The notes under the pieces are model-generated. The model had not been told where the DNA came from and did not search any database. It was given only the letters and a program-made list of their open reading frames with translations. A stretch of 40,434 nt of DNA from Lingula anatina (taxonomy: Eukaryota; Brachiopoda; Lingulata; Lingulida; Lingulidae). Location: positions 145,959 through 186,392 of the forward strand of contig NW_019774192.1 in the NCBI RefSeq assembly GCF_001039355.2. Direction: 5' to 3'. A program made the position numbers and the translations under genes. Position 1 is the stretch's first letter; each line of letters starts with the position of its first letter. Of the stretch, positions 1 to 9,769 are shown in pieces.

Positions 1-238
1 GTTCTCCCTGAAATGTGCTTACAGTGTTACATATATGCTGAAAAAAAAACAAAAAAACAAAAAAACAAACAAACAAACAAAAAAACAGCATAACATTTGA
101 AAGAAAAATGCCTGGTCTTGCTGATTTTCAATCTTGACCATTCTTTTACTAATAATCATCAGTTCTGTGAGTTTCATGAAAACAGGCTTATTGGTTCTCC
201 TTGAAATATGTTAACAGTGTTGCATGTACACTGAAAAA
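1..238. repeat. Imperfect direct repeat, offset about 193 bp
   Basis: The stretch beginning GTTCTCCCTGAAATGTGC at position 1 recurs at about 194 as GTTCTCCTTGAAATATGT, with similarity through an A-rich end of about 45 bp each time. It lies in METTL3 intron 1. No coding potential is seen. Confidence 0.55.
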
Positions 239-298
239 AGGAGAAAAAAATGCAAAACTTTTGAAAATAATCACCCCATTTCCTCCATTTTGAGACAC

Positions 299-823
299 TG
301 TAGTCTCAAGTGGTCAAAACGTTGGGATTGATTTTGATAAAAATAAAAATAAAGTAATTTTTTTAACACAAGTAAGGCTAATTATAAAAATAAACTTAAT
401 ATTTAGCCCCAAACTGTCCCGCCTCGGCATTTTGGGACTTGCTTGGGTCGGACCCCCTGAACCTTCGCCTATCTTTCTGACTTTTTCCAAAATATATGTT
501 TGAAATGTATGCTATTGGCCCGATTAAAATCACTTACATTTTGATGACATTTACCCAAAATCAATTAATACTAGTGATACCAGATCGATATAAGTGTGGA
601 TCTATCTATCTCAGAGGGGTTTCTTGAATTTGCTTTCAGCTCAAGCAGCTTAATTAGATGTCTGGCACGCCCACTGAAGCTGCTAATCGATAATTAATTA
701 CCCTCTAGAAGCTTCATTAGGCATGACAGACATCTAATCCGCTTACGTTGATTTCAATTTATATAGCATTCCTTCTGGGAGAGATCGATCCATAGTTAGT
801 ACGATAGGATCTGGGAACGGTCC
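299..823. repeat. 525-bp direct repeat, copy A (METTL3 intron 1)
   Basis: Near-identical to 893-1417, with only a handful of substitutions. Copy A ends exactly at the N at 824. The last 235 bp (580-814) form an imperfect inverted-repeat element described separately. No exon is seen. The pair may be a real duplication or two haplotype or contig ends placed side by side. Confidence 0.9.
580..814. mobile_element. Hairpin MITE, family 'GATCGATC', copy 1 (subfamily A)
   Basis: Imperfect terminal inverted repeats: CCAGATC...GGATCTATCTATCTC on the left against the complement of GAGAGATCGATCCATAG...GGATCTGG on the right. An inner pair is also inverted: TTAGATGTCTGGCACGCC against the complement of GGCATGACAGACATCTAA. 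It has no ORF, so it is a non-autonomous element. A second copy is in the duplicated unit at 1174-1408. Its central block TTAATTACCC..TA.AAGCTT..TAGGC..GAC is shared with the elements at 8551 and 16421. Confidence 0.6.
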
Positions 824-892
824 NTCAATCCAATGCAGTTAGAGCTGGGCGTGCAAAATTGCTGGCGGGGGTACACATTGATTTTGCATCCT

Positions 893-1417
893 TGTAGTCT
901 CAAGTGGTCAAAACGTTGGGATTGATTTTGATAAAAATAAAAATAAAGTAATTTTTTTAACACAAGTAAGGCTAATTATAAAAATAAACTTAATATTTAG
1001 CCCCAAACTGTCCCGCCTCGGCATTTTGGGACTTGCTTGGGTCGGACCCCCTGAACCTTCGCCTATCTTTCTGACTTTTTCCAAAATATATGTTTGAAAT
1101 GTATGCTATTGGCCCGATTAAAATCACTTACATTTTGATGACATTTACCCAAAATCAATTAATACTAGTGATACCAGATCGATATAACTGTGGATCGATC
1201 TATCTCAGAGGGGTTTCTTGAATTTGCTTTCAGCTCAAGCAGCTTAATTAGATGTCTGGCACGCCCACTGAAGCTGTTAATCGATAATTAATTACCCTCT
1301 AGAAGCTTCATTAGGCATGACAGACATCTAATCCGCTAACGTTGATTGCAATTTATATAGCATTCCTTCTGGGAGAGATCGATCCATAGTTAGTACGATA
1401 GGATCTGGGAACGGTCC
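893..1417. repeat. 525-bp direct repeat, copy B (METTL3 intron 1)
   Basis: Second copy of 299-823 at an offset of 594 bp. It starts 69 bp after the N at 824. The sequence before it differs from that before copy A, while the repeat body is almost unchanged. Confidence 0.9.
1174..1408. mobile_element. Hairpin MITE, family 'GATCGATC', copy 2 (subfamily A)
   Basis: Same element as 580-814, carried in repeat copy B. The few differences include GGATCGATC in place of GGATCTATC near the left end. Confidence 0.6.
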
Positions 1418-1558
1418 CTTAATCGTTTTTGCCGTGTGCATATCCGAACTGTAGGCCTATATATCAGGACGCGTAATTGTCGGGGACTGGCTCAGAATAG
1501 CGTCAAATTTCACCACCTAACTTGAAATGGGCCCCTTTATGCATTCCACTGCTTATGT

Positions 1559-1631
1559 CAACCGAGGACGTCCTCGGTTGGAAATGTGTCCTCGGTTAGT
1601 GGGTTTCGGGCGGGTGTGTGTCCTCGGTTAG
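1559..1631. repeat. Perfect palindrome plus two further copies of its half-site
   Basis: 1559-1580 is a perfect 22-bp palindrome made of CAACCGAGGAC and its complement. The half-site GTCCTCGGTTAG follows at 1588-1599 and 1620-1631, and CAACCGAGGAC occurs once more at 2728-2738, on the other side of the METTL3 exon. It could be a regulatory array or the subterminal repeats of a transposon; the sequence does not decide. Confidence 0.6.
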
Positions 1632-1650
1632 AATGCGTGCACAAGAGCAC

Positions 1651-1690
1651 ACACACACAGAGAGAGAGAGAGAGACAGGCAGACAGACCG
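1651..1690. repeat. (CA)n(GA)n microsatellite
   Basis: ACACACACAC runs into AGAGAGAGAGAGAG and then CAGGCAGACAGACCGACA, just inside METTL3 intron 1. Confidence 0.85.
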
Positions 1691-1815
1691 ACAAATTCTG
1701 AGACCATTTCATTTTGAGAGAGACTAGCAAACAAACAGGAAGGTTACTGCTTCAGTTTCAGTTTGTTCTTTTTAAGACGCATACTTAGAACCCTGACTGG
1801 TACAAATGAACGAAC

Positions 1816-1966
1816 CTGACGTAGGAAGAGTAGTAGAGTTTGATGCAGGTGCCCCAGAAATCTGTTTGAGAAGCCCTTCTCGCTCTCTTCTTCTTTGCAT
1901 GAGCTTTTCCCTCAAACTGCTCTGCTTACTCTTCACGGCCTGGATGTCACTCCACGTATCTGACAT
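1816..1966 (-). CDS. METTL3: METTL3 (m6A RNA methyltransferase catalytic subunit), first coding exon, partial gene
   Basis: Reading leftward from the ATG at 1966, the exon gives 50 residues beginning MSDTWSDIQAVKSKQSSLRE, followed by a basic stretch KLMQRRRERE. This closely matches the known N-terminus of vertebrate METTL3 (MSDTWSSIQ... then a Leu/Arg-rich helix). The exon ends in phase 1 at a plausible donor (CAG then GTTCGT), after LPTS. METTL3 pairs with METTL14 in the nucleus and places N6-methyladenosine on mRNA; this N-terminal helix lies in the WTAP-binding leader region, while the zinc fingers and the DPPW catalytic domain must be in exons left of position 1. An in-frame upstream ATG at 2026 adds 20 residues without family resemblance and is taken as 5' UTR. 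The exact donor is inferred. Confidence 0.85.
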
Positions 1967-2054
1967 GTTGGAGCGTTTGTAATTCACAGTAAGGTCAATA
2001 TCATTACTTAAAACTATGATAAACAATAACAGTCAAGAGGTTTCCGCTACACAT

Positions 2055-2070
2055 GGGCGTCGCCATCTTT
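2055..2070 (-). promoter_or_regulatory. YY1-like motif in the METTL3 promoter / 5' UTR
   Basis: On the minus strand this reads AAAGATGGCGACGCCC, matching the YY1 core AAnATGGCG in its usual orientation near TATA-less housekeeping start sites. It lies about 90 nt upstream of the METTL3 start codon. No TATA box is seen nearby. Site identity is from motif match only. Confidence 0.5.
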
Positions 2071-2099
2071 ATTTTGCATGATGGTAAAAATCAAAATCA

Positions 2100-3700
2100 C
2101 ATCTAACGCAATGTGCCACTGCGGTATCTGCGGTATCTCTTCATATTTCCAGACATTTCNGGACACAAAGTGTACAGGGTGGTCCATTAAAACGACTATT
2201 TTTACTTTCAATCTCAATTCAATATAAGTCGTTGTACAAAGAACAGCCTGTATATCGTTTCATCTATTTAACCTATTATTATTCAAGTTGCATATCTCTC
2301 ACAGATCTCCTTTCGTTTCAGATGACACATACAAGTATGTTAAAGTGACGTGTTAAAATGTTCAATAGTCAATATACATATATATTTCTAATGAAATCCG
2401 CATGACGGTATTTGCCCAGCATATTTTAACAACATTTATAACCTTATAGTACACGTGAAAACTCAAGCAATCTTTATAGGCAACTGTATTCATAATCACA
2501 CAAATTGGAAATACATGAGATAGATTGTGGTAGAGAAGATTTCACATTGCACCGTCCTATTTGGTTCAAACGTATATTCTGTCTCAATAAACATTGTCAT
2601 TATACAATGTAACATATCCAGGGTACCTTCTATATATATATCCACTGATCACGCAATAAGCTTAAAATCAACAAAAATATTCTGACTTAATTTAATATTT
2701 TAATCTGCCATTTGTTTTCTGGACATCAACCGAGGACATGAAAGCGGCGAAATGCTTGTTAAGTGTTGGTGCCGAACCGGTGGACACTCGGGACCAGTTG
2801 GGCAGAGAGCGGTATATGATTTTTCCTCCTTATGTCCACCTGAAGGGCCACTACGCTGACTGGTATAAGAAGGGGGGCGCTCATGGGGCAGTGGAGGTGT
2901 GTAGGATGAAGTCCACAACAGCCGATCTTAAAATTTATAATTATATATTTTATTTAGATTGGGCCCTGAAGATAAGATGGCAGACTAAGGGGGTGGTGCT
3001 TACAGCTACTGCCTCCTCCATCCCCACCCCTTCGGAGCTAACCACAGATGTATTATTGCAGATTCAAATTATTCAACCACTACTAGACATGCCAATGAAA
3101 ACATATTACTAGTACCTTCTGCACTAGGAGCACTTTACAGAGTGCTTACCCCTTGAAAAGTCAGATTTTTCTCTTCCACAAGAAATAATGAGTTAGAAGA
3201 TTATACAGGCCAAAAGTCTAATTTTTGCTTAAATTGTAAAACTTTGAAGTTGAAACACCAAAATTGACACGTTTTCTAACTTTGTTGCCAAACCATGAAG
3301 TCATCAATATGAAAATAAATGAAAATATTACATAGACCATTGTTTAAACTCTTTTATGGTATTCCGATATTTTAACAGATAATTAGTATGTATATGAGAT
3401 ATTCAGTCAAACAAAACTATTGATATACTAATGCGATGTTTAACAATCATATTTGTTATCTGATCTGCTGCTGGAGCCCATTTCAACCCTTTCATATTCC
3501 AAGAAGCATCTACAGACGAAGTAACAAAAATAATTAACAAAACTAAGAAGAGGTCATGCATACTTGATCCAATGTTGACAGCGTTCATGGTTCATCAACC
3601 TGATAACGCAAATCATGGACACTAGTTTTGCTTAAGGTTCTTTCCCTGATCAACTCAAGAAAGCTGTGGTTTAACCCCTACTAAAAAAAAAGCCATCTCT
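2100..3700. other. Intergenic region upstream of METTL3
   Basis: No recognisable gene. It contains an N at 2160, a possible transposon end TACAGGGTGGTCC at 2172 with no partner found, and a more GC-rich patch at 2715-3050 holding a 124-codon open frame on the plus strand (2738-3112) that resembles no family known to me. The frame may be an unrecognised exon or chance; I do not call it a gene. Confidence 0.4.
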
Positions 3701-3712
3701 AGACACTGATAC

Positions 3713-5372
3713 ATTTGGAAATTACAGACATGTGTTTAACCTCTCGTTTCTATCAAAAACCGTTGAAAGGGTCATTGTTGGAAGATTGCTATCACATTTA
3801 GGCCAGACACAGTACTGAATCAGCATTGCTAAGAATAAAAAGTGATCTCCTGTGTGGACTCGATGAACACTCAATGATTCTTTTAGTCTTATTAGACCTA
3901 TCTGCAGTATTTGATACAGTCGATCATGAACTACTTTTATCTTTTCTCGAAGATTATGTTGTTATCAGGGACTCTGCACTTAGCCTTTTACGCTCCTATC
4001 TTACAGGTCGTTCACAACAGGTTTTAATTAATGGAATATTGTCAAATGTGTCAGAGTTAGCTTTTGGTGCACCTCAATGTAGTGTTCTTGGACCTCTAAC
4101 TTTTTGTATGTATACATTGTATACATGACCCATTGTGGCCATATTGAGACATCACAGTATTCGCTGTCATATTTTTTCTGATGATACGCAAATTTTTTAC
4201 ATGCTGTAATGTAGAAAATCCTAATGAATCAATTGAAAAGCTGTCTAGGTGTATTGATGATCTACGAAGGTGGTTGATAAGAAATAAGTTGAAAATCAAT
4301 GATGTAAAATCTGAACTTTTAGTTGTAACCCAGCCACATAATCAAAAAATATCAGAAAAAAATTCAAAATTGGATCCAGTATCATAAAGCCAACGCCCCA
4401 TGCTAAGAATTTTGGTGTTTTTTTAGATAGAACACTTTCTATGAATAAGCAAATTGCTAGCATATGCAAGACAGCAGTATTTAACATGAGGAACAGTACG
4501 CAATTCGTAATCACCTATCTGACTCTGCTGCAGCTACAGTTACAAATTGTTTAGTAATATCTAGATTGGATTACTGTAATTCTATTTTATGGTTGTCAAA
4601 AAAAAAACAGATTAAAAGACTGCAGCGTATTCAGAACATCTCAGCTAGCTTATCAATCCGTACATCCATGAGTTACCATATCACCCTAGTTTTTAAAGAG
4701 TTACATTGGCTATACCTCTGCAAGCCAGGATTTTATTTAAATTCCTAGCCTTTGTTCATGACGCTTTTTACAAAGTTGCACCGATCTACCTAAGTGAATT
4801 AGTCACTCACTATGTTCTAGAAAGAACCCTGCGGGCTGTAGACAAATTGTTACTTATATAAGCTGGTAAAAATGCGCCTTAAAACTTATGGCAACATTTC
4901 TTTTAAATCAACAGGTCCAAAGGAATGGAATTTATTACCACTGAAAATCCGATCAATTCAGTCTACCAAGCATTTTAAAATAAGAATTGAAGACATAACT
5001 ATTCAGTAATTTTTTTGACTAATCAACTTTTAAATTGATTTTACAAATTTTATAGTAATTGCATTTTTGCACTGTAAGAAATAAAGCTGTTCTACTTCTA
5101 TGTTTCTTTCTATGTGCAAATAGGGCTTTTTTTTCTTTTTTTTTTACTTAGAATTGATTATTTTTTCTTAACAAACATGTTTTATTTATGTACTGTAAGT
5201 ACTTTTATGTGATGAAACGTATGTTTTATCTAGAATACTCTTAATTTTTTTGTTGTTAAGCTTTGTAATTTATTTATTTATCTATTCTTAATAATTGATT
5301 CTTAAGTAATTGTTTTTTGTATATGTCAAGTTTTCTGAACATATAATCATGGATTTTAGACTCAAAATAAAT

Positions 5373-5425
<53 letters not shown>
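3713..5425 (+). pseudogene. Degenerate CR1/Jockey-type LINE reverse transcriptase with (ATT)n tail
   Basis: Fragments in shifting frames match a non-LTR reverse transcriptase in order. NYRHV.NLSFLSKT.ERVI is at about 3720. LLVLLDLSAVFDTVDHELLL at 3880 is the first catalytic-Asp motif, and the thumb-side SYLTGRSQQV follows. A frameshifted F-S-D-D-T-Q catalytic box is at about 4170. IKRLQRIQN...ELHWL is at 4600-4715, the usual C-terminal end of these proteins. A segment between the first two blocks is deleted, and stops and frameshifts are many, so the copy is dead. The 3' end is AATAAATG followed by (ATT)n at 5374-5425, typical of this LINE group. It is 5'-truncated. Confidence 0.8.
5374..5425. 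repeat. (ATT)n microsatellite at a LINE 3' end
   Basis: About 17 ATT units directly after AATAAATG. Similar (ATT)n runs occur at 21834-21876 and, on the other strand, at 34419-34453. Confidence 0.9.
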
Positions 5426-7799
5426 GTTGTGACAGAATTAGCTGTTGCCATAGTAACACAGGGGTTTTTAAATGATAATTTCTGAGACCTTTAAATTGTC
5501 ATGTATTTCAAAAATATGAACTCGGTGTATTGTAAACTTAAAAAAATTGACTTGGGCCTCAGCAATTAATGAAATTATTTGAAAAAATATCATAGTTAAA
5601 TTGCCAAAATGGTAGCCAATCCAAGATAGTGACAGATTTGTGTTAAATTTACTTCTTATTACTGAAAGTAGCTTTTTGCAAACTTAGCATTAGAATTGAA
5701 AACTGTTAGGATGTTGATAGGATCTGAATCACATAATTACTGTGTAGAGTGACCGTTACTCCAAAACCCTCTTTTTTAAGTGTAAAAACCTGAAACCCAA
5801 GGTGGCCATCACAAAATACGGTTTATGCATATTGTTGTGCTGACTGAATAAATGTTACATTTTCCTTTCAAAATACCTCTTACACTTTGTGATGAACATA
5901 ACTAACCTATTATCTAAATATAAATCATTTCTATTCATTAAGATTTCACTGGGAATTTCAAGTCCAAGTCTTCGGTTATTGTTGACCATTTCATCTATCT
6001 TTTATAATCATTTTACATGGCCACACATCTAGAAGGGATGAGTCTTCGGTTATTGTTGACCATTTCATCTTTCTTTTTTAATCATTTTACATGGCCACAC
6101 ATCTAGAAGGGATGAGCAGTATTATGAAAATAAATTCTCATCCAAACTTTAGATGAAATGAGGCATATAGCTCTAACTTTTCAGTCCACTGGTTAAAAAG
6201 ATGTTATTTCATGATCATTGGCGGCCATTTTGAAATTTGAAAGTCATACTTTCATCCAAATTAACTCAAGTAATTGAAAACGGTTCTATTTTCATATTCA
6301 ATACATCAAAAGTAATGAAGATTTTAATATGGGATGATGAATCTGTCATATTTCCAGACAGGACAGCTATATGTAAAAGACATGTTTTGTGGCAGCCATA
6401 TTGGATTTCAGGATTTGTCATCTCAATATAAAGACTGCACCTTGAACAAGCACTATTAGGCAGAAAGTAGAGACTCTAGGCTACACTGGTGCATCAAAAT
6501 ATCTCTGATATTCTAATTCTTTAATGATGAAATAAAAATTATCATTTCTAGTGCATTTCTTGGACTACACGTCTAGAATGATTTTAAATTCCATTTAGTC
6601 AATGCATTTGAAATATATTAGATTTTGTTGGTCTCGGAACTGTTAGTTTTTACCACGTTTGCTACCATGACAACGGCTGTACGACACGCCCCCACCACCT
6701 GTTTAATGGCAAACAAACAGAATATAAAAGCTAAGGACATAAGCTATCAGAAAAAACATAGTGAACGAAAATCACTAGGGGGGGGGGGGGGTATTTGGCC
6801 CATGGACAATAAGGTCCTTATTCAAGCAATAATAAGTCTGCATTATTTACGAGGAATTCAACTGGAAATTATTTCATTAGATAATTACAAAATATATAAA
6901 CACGGTCTGATACGTTTATCATTAAAAATTTAATTATGCATTGTTTGTTGAGCATTTTGAAGAGAATTATAAACGTGAAAAACACTGTCCATGAACAGGT
7001 CTTTAAATAATAATAAATTTGTTCCATAGAAAGTGGCAAGCAAAATAAATAAATAAATAAATAATATGCAAAAATTAGGATTTAGGGTAACAAACGAAGA
7101 GACGCGATACAAAAAAAAAACAAGTCAAGCAAGTGTCTGTGGTCCTGAATCTTTCTACTTTTATTTCAGATATGTCGATTAACATGTCAAGTGTAGTTCA
7201 CAAGTACTGTCAAAAAGCGAAATGTGTGAAACCAAGGAGTTCCAACAACGGCCTCATGAAAGTTGTCCTCGATACAAAACAGCTGTCCATTAAGAAAAGA
7301 TCGAATCAGAACCTTTTTTATCATTTTGCTCATTTTTTTGGTTCCTCCACCAAAATAAGAGATATATCAGAGTAAGAAATAATAATAAGTTAATGTGGCT
7401 TCAAGTTGAGGTATTGAGGTATAGAATATACTATAACATAAGGTAGTGATCGTACACTACGAAGGCAATTAAAGTGGGACACGTGTATCATAAAATATAT
7501 TTTTGGTTTTTAAAGTGATTTCATTATGGAGACACTGTGTACAATGAATTGAATCCAAATACCAAATTTTGGAATTTGTAATTCTCAGCGACAGCAACCT
7601 TAGTGCTCCACTGAAAAATCTGAATGCTAAATAGAAAGGACTGTGGGGAAAAAAGACAGAAACCCGATCCGTGAAATTTGGCATGGCAGGGAGATAAAAA
7701 AAAAGTTATTCTAAATGAATAATATTGACAGGCAATTGCACCAATATCTACTTTTTGTTATTGGGGATACTGGTTGGTCTCTGATTATAATCCAGTGTC
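5426..7799. other. Intergenic region without recognised genes
   Basis: Low-complexity AT-rich DNA with short chance ORFs. Contents noted: a 74-bp tandem duplication at 5968-6117, an 11-12 base G run at 6779, and (AAAT)n at about 7045. The longest open frames (for example 6625-6933 and 7133-7375) have no family resemblance, and the first runs through the poly-G tract. Confidence 0.4.
5968..6117. repeat. Two-copy 74-bp tandem repeat
   Basis: GTCTTCGGTTATTGTTGACC ... CATCTAGAAGGGATGAG occurs twice head-to-tail, starting at 5968 and 6042, with only a couple of differences. Confidence 0.9.
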
Positions 7800-8272
7800 C
7801 TACACCAGATCGTTTGGAATAACCTGAACTTTATTGAGTTGCTTGTCAACAAAGTCAAACTGATTGTATTGGGAAGTTCCTCCGTGTATGATCAAATCGG
7901 AATTGACGCCTGGCACTTCTTGGTTATATGGGGACGCGTGAACATATTTACCCCCAGAATGTTTGATCCGGCCTTCTCCTTCTTCGATTGCAAACAATGC
8001 AGCATTATCGCATTTTGAGTGTGGGAAAATCCCTGTATTATCCGCTGGTTCAGCCGAGCTACCGAGGGGAGTCAAACAATGTCCGTCAGAGCCTTCGACC
8101 TTCAGATAGCCCAATTGCCCTTCCTCCTGATACCAGCGCAGTAATGTCGACTTGCTGCAATCGTCTGCACGGAATTTTTCATACTGCATGCCCCAGGCCC
8201 ACCATGTAGCATAGGCGTAACATTGGCCGCTAGATCTGTGCCTCAGAAGGAACGGAGGGCTGATGTATCCCC
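7800..8272 (-). CDS. Secreted beta-trefoil-like (ricin-B-lectin-like fold) protein, exon 2
   Basis: This exon follows the acceptor TTTGCAG and encodes the whole 157-residue mature protein, ending in a TAG at 7800-7802; with exon 1 the precursor is 174 residues. It has four cysteines (in GQCYA, DDCSK, GHCLT and SKCDN). Repeating blocks such as FLLRHRSSGQCYAY, GYLKVEGSDGHCLTP and IKHSGGKYVHA are spaced like the lobes of a beta-trefoil, with W and F core positions. That suggests a carbohydrate- or ligand-binding extracellular protein, but the classic QxW triplets are not clearly present, so lectin activity is only a guess. There is no transmembrane segment or GPI-like tail. The gene is TATA-driven and compact, unlike the neighbouring genes. 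I do not recognise a named orthologue. Confidence 0.7.
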
Positions 8273-8550
8273 CTGCAAACCAAAGCAACAGTCAGTCATT
8301 CATTGATTGGACGAATAATTATCATACAAACCATTCGTTCGACAAATCGGTTAATCAATCACTCAATCGAGCTGTTTCACCATCAAATCATCAATCAAAT
8401 AATAAAGTTATTGCAAATTTAATAATTTAATTACATAGTCAACCAGACAACAAATGAAACGATTGAATAAACCATCGGTCAATCGCGAAAAAACATGACC
8501 TGAAAAACTAATCAACCATGAGATCACGAAATCCACCCTTCAGTTAGACC

Positions 8551-8755
8551 CCATTCCCAGAGATTAGATCGATCCAACTAGATCGACCTAACTCCCTGGG
8601 GGTTCACGTTGAATAGCTGTCAGCTGAGCGGACACGGAAGTTAATTACCCCTTTACAGCTTGTAGTAGGCGGGACGAACATTTAAGCCAGATTATCTGAC
8701 AGTATTATAGTGAGACTCCCCACGGGGATAGATCGATCTAAAATCTATGGGAATG
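8551..8755. mobile_element. Hairpin MITE, family 'GATCGATC', subfamily B, intronic copy
   Basis: 205 bp with terminal inverted repeats: CCATTCCCAGAGATTAGATC on the left, and on the right the complement of GATCTAAAATCTATGGGAATG. The interior carries TTAATTACCCCTTTACAGCT and TAGGCGGGAC, shared with the copy at 16421 (inverse orientation) and, more distantly, with the elements at 580 and 1174. No ORF. It lies in the intron of the secreted-protein gene. Confidence 0.75.
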
Positions 8756-9590
8756 CACTCTTAGATTACCAAACTAGCATCGTTACATGTGTCAACCTGA
8801 AATCGATCAATCAATCGATGAAACAACGTTTAGAAGCAAAACCGTCATCGATTTATATAAGTTGAAGCAGCTTACTCAGTATATTACCCTTTTTGCGAGG
8901 AAAATAAAGGGGGTCTGTTTCGAACTCCTAATTACCTTATTTCATCGGGAAGAAAAAGAGTTAAAACGCTAGCTTTTACCTTGACTGTGTTTTGCTTTAG
9001 TGGGTCTAAAGAACAATACCTAAATATTATCATTGACCTATTCAACTCGGCATGCGACTGATTGGAGAACAAATTTTGCACTCTGACCTCCTTCGAATTT
9101 GGACCATTACAATTTCCATGAAATTAAAATATGTGATAATCAACATCAAATTTAGTAGCGGTTCCTCACTAAATAATGCCTCGTACCAAACCTTTATTTT
9201 AATAAACGGCTATGGGTTTATCCTAAACTGGAGTGCACTAAAAAATTCATCTTAAGATCAAATTTTAGGCTTTTTAGGGGGGGGGGGCAGCTGTAGCAAA
9301 AAAAAAACTTTAATTGAAGTTGCTAAAAGCAAGCAGTTCGAACAAAGGAGATTACACACTTTGGGGTGGAGCGCGTTTGCCGGTCTTTCATTGGTCGAAA
9401 TGAATAGAGACCGGAGAACAATGGGCGACCATCTCTGTTACGGTCTCTGTTTAAATCTCGTTTCCTGGGAAACGTTCCTACACTAGGTAAGGTCTAGCGT
9501 TCTAAGAGGTTTCAAATGGAAATGCAGTAAAAGGTTCTTGAAACCCCTTGGTAAGAGCAAGATCGGCCTGCGAAGCATCTTGGAACTTAC

Positions 9591-9642
9591 CTTCGGCAAC
9601 CGCCAGGCTGGCAGACAGCACTATAGCCAGGAACAAGTGCAT
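9591..9642 (-). CDS. Secreted beta-trefoil-like protein, exon 1 (signal peptide)
   Basis: The ATG at 9642 opens MHLFLAIVLSASLAVAE, a short hydrophobic core ending in small residues: a clear signal peptide. The exon is 52 nt and ends in phase 1 at a consensus donor, GAAG then GTAAGT (9590-9585). It is chosen over the longer upstream frame (ATG at 9816), which lies across the TATA box and carries no signal sequence. It joins in frame to the exon at 8272, giving AVAE-GGYISPPF. The intron (8273-9590) carries a hairpin MITE. Confidence 0.8.
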
Positions 9643-9760
9643 AGTGGCGTTCAGTAGTACGGGGCTTCTTGCTGCAACTGTCGCGTCCTTGGTGGGTTCT
9701 CTTGGGTCCCTGCGTCTCCGATGGATGAGGTAGGGTGAGGAGTTGTGCTTTGAGGGTTCG

Positions 9761-9769
9761 TATTTATAC
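9761..9769 (-). promoter_or_regulatory. TATA box of the secreted beta-trefoil-like gene
   Basis: The minus strand reads GTATAAATA, about 120 nt upstream of the start codon at 9642. That would put the transcription start near 9733 and leave a 5' UTR of about 90 nt. Inferred from motif and spacing. Confidence 0.55.

Noticed and set aside
1967-2026. Upstream in-frame ATG extending METTL3 by 20 residues
   Set aside because: The METTL3 family starts at MSDTW; the extra residues show no resemblance and fall in the presumed 5' UTR.
2172-2190. TACAGGGTGGTCCATTAAAA as a transposon end
   Set aside because: It looks like a Tc1/mariner-type end, but no inverted partner was found nearby, so no element is called.
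6625-6933. 102-codon ORF containing a Gly run
   Set aside because: The Gly run is a poly-G tract and the rest has no protein-like conservation or family match.
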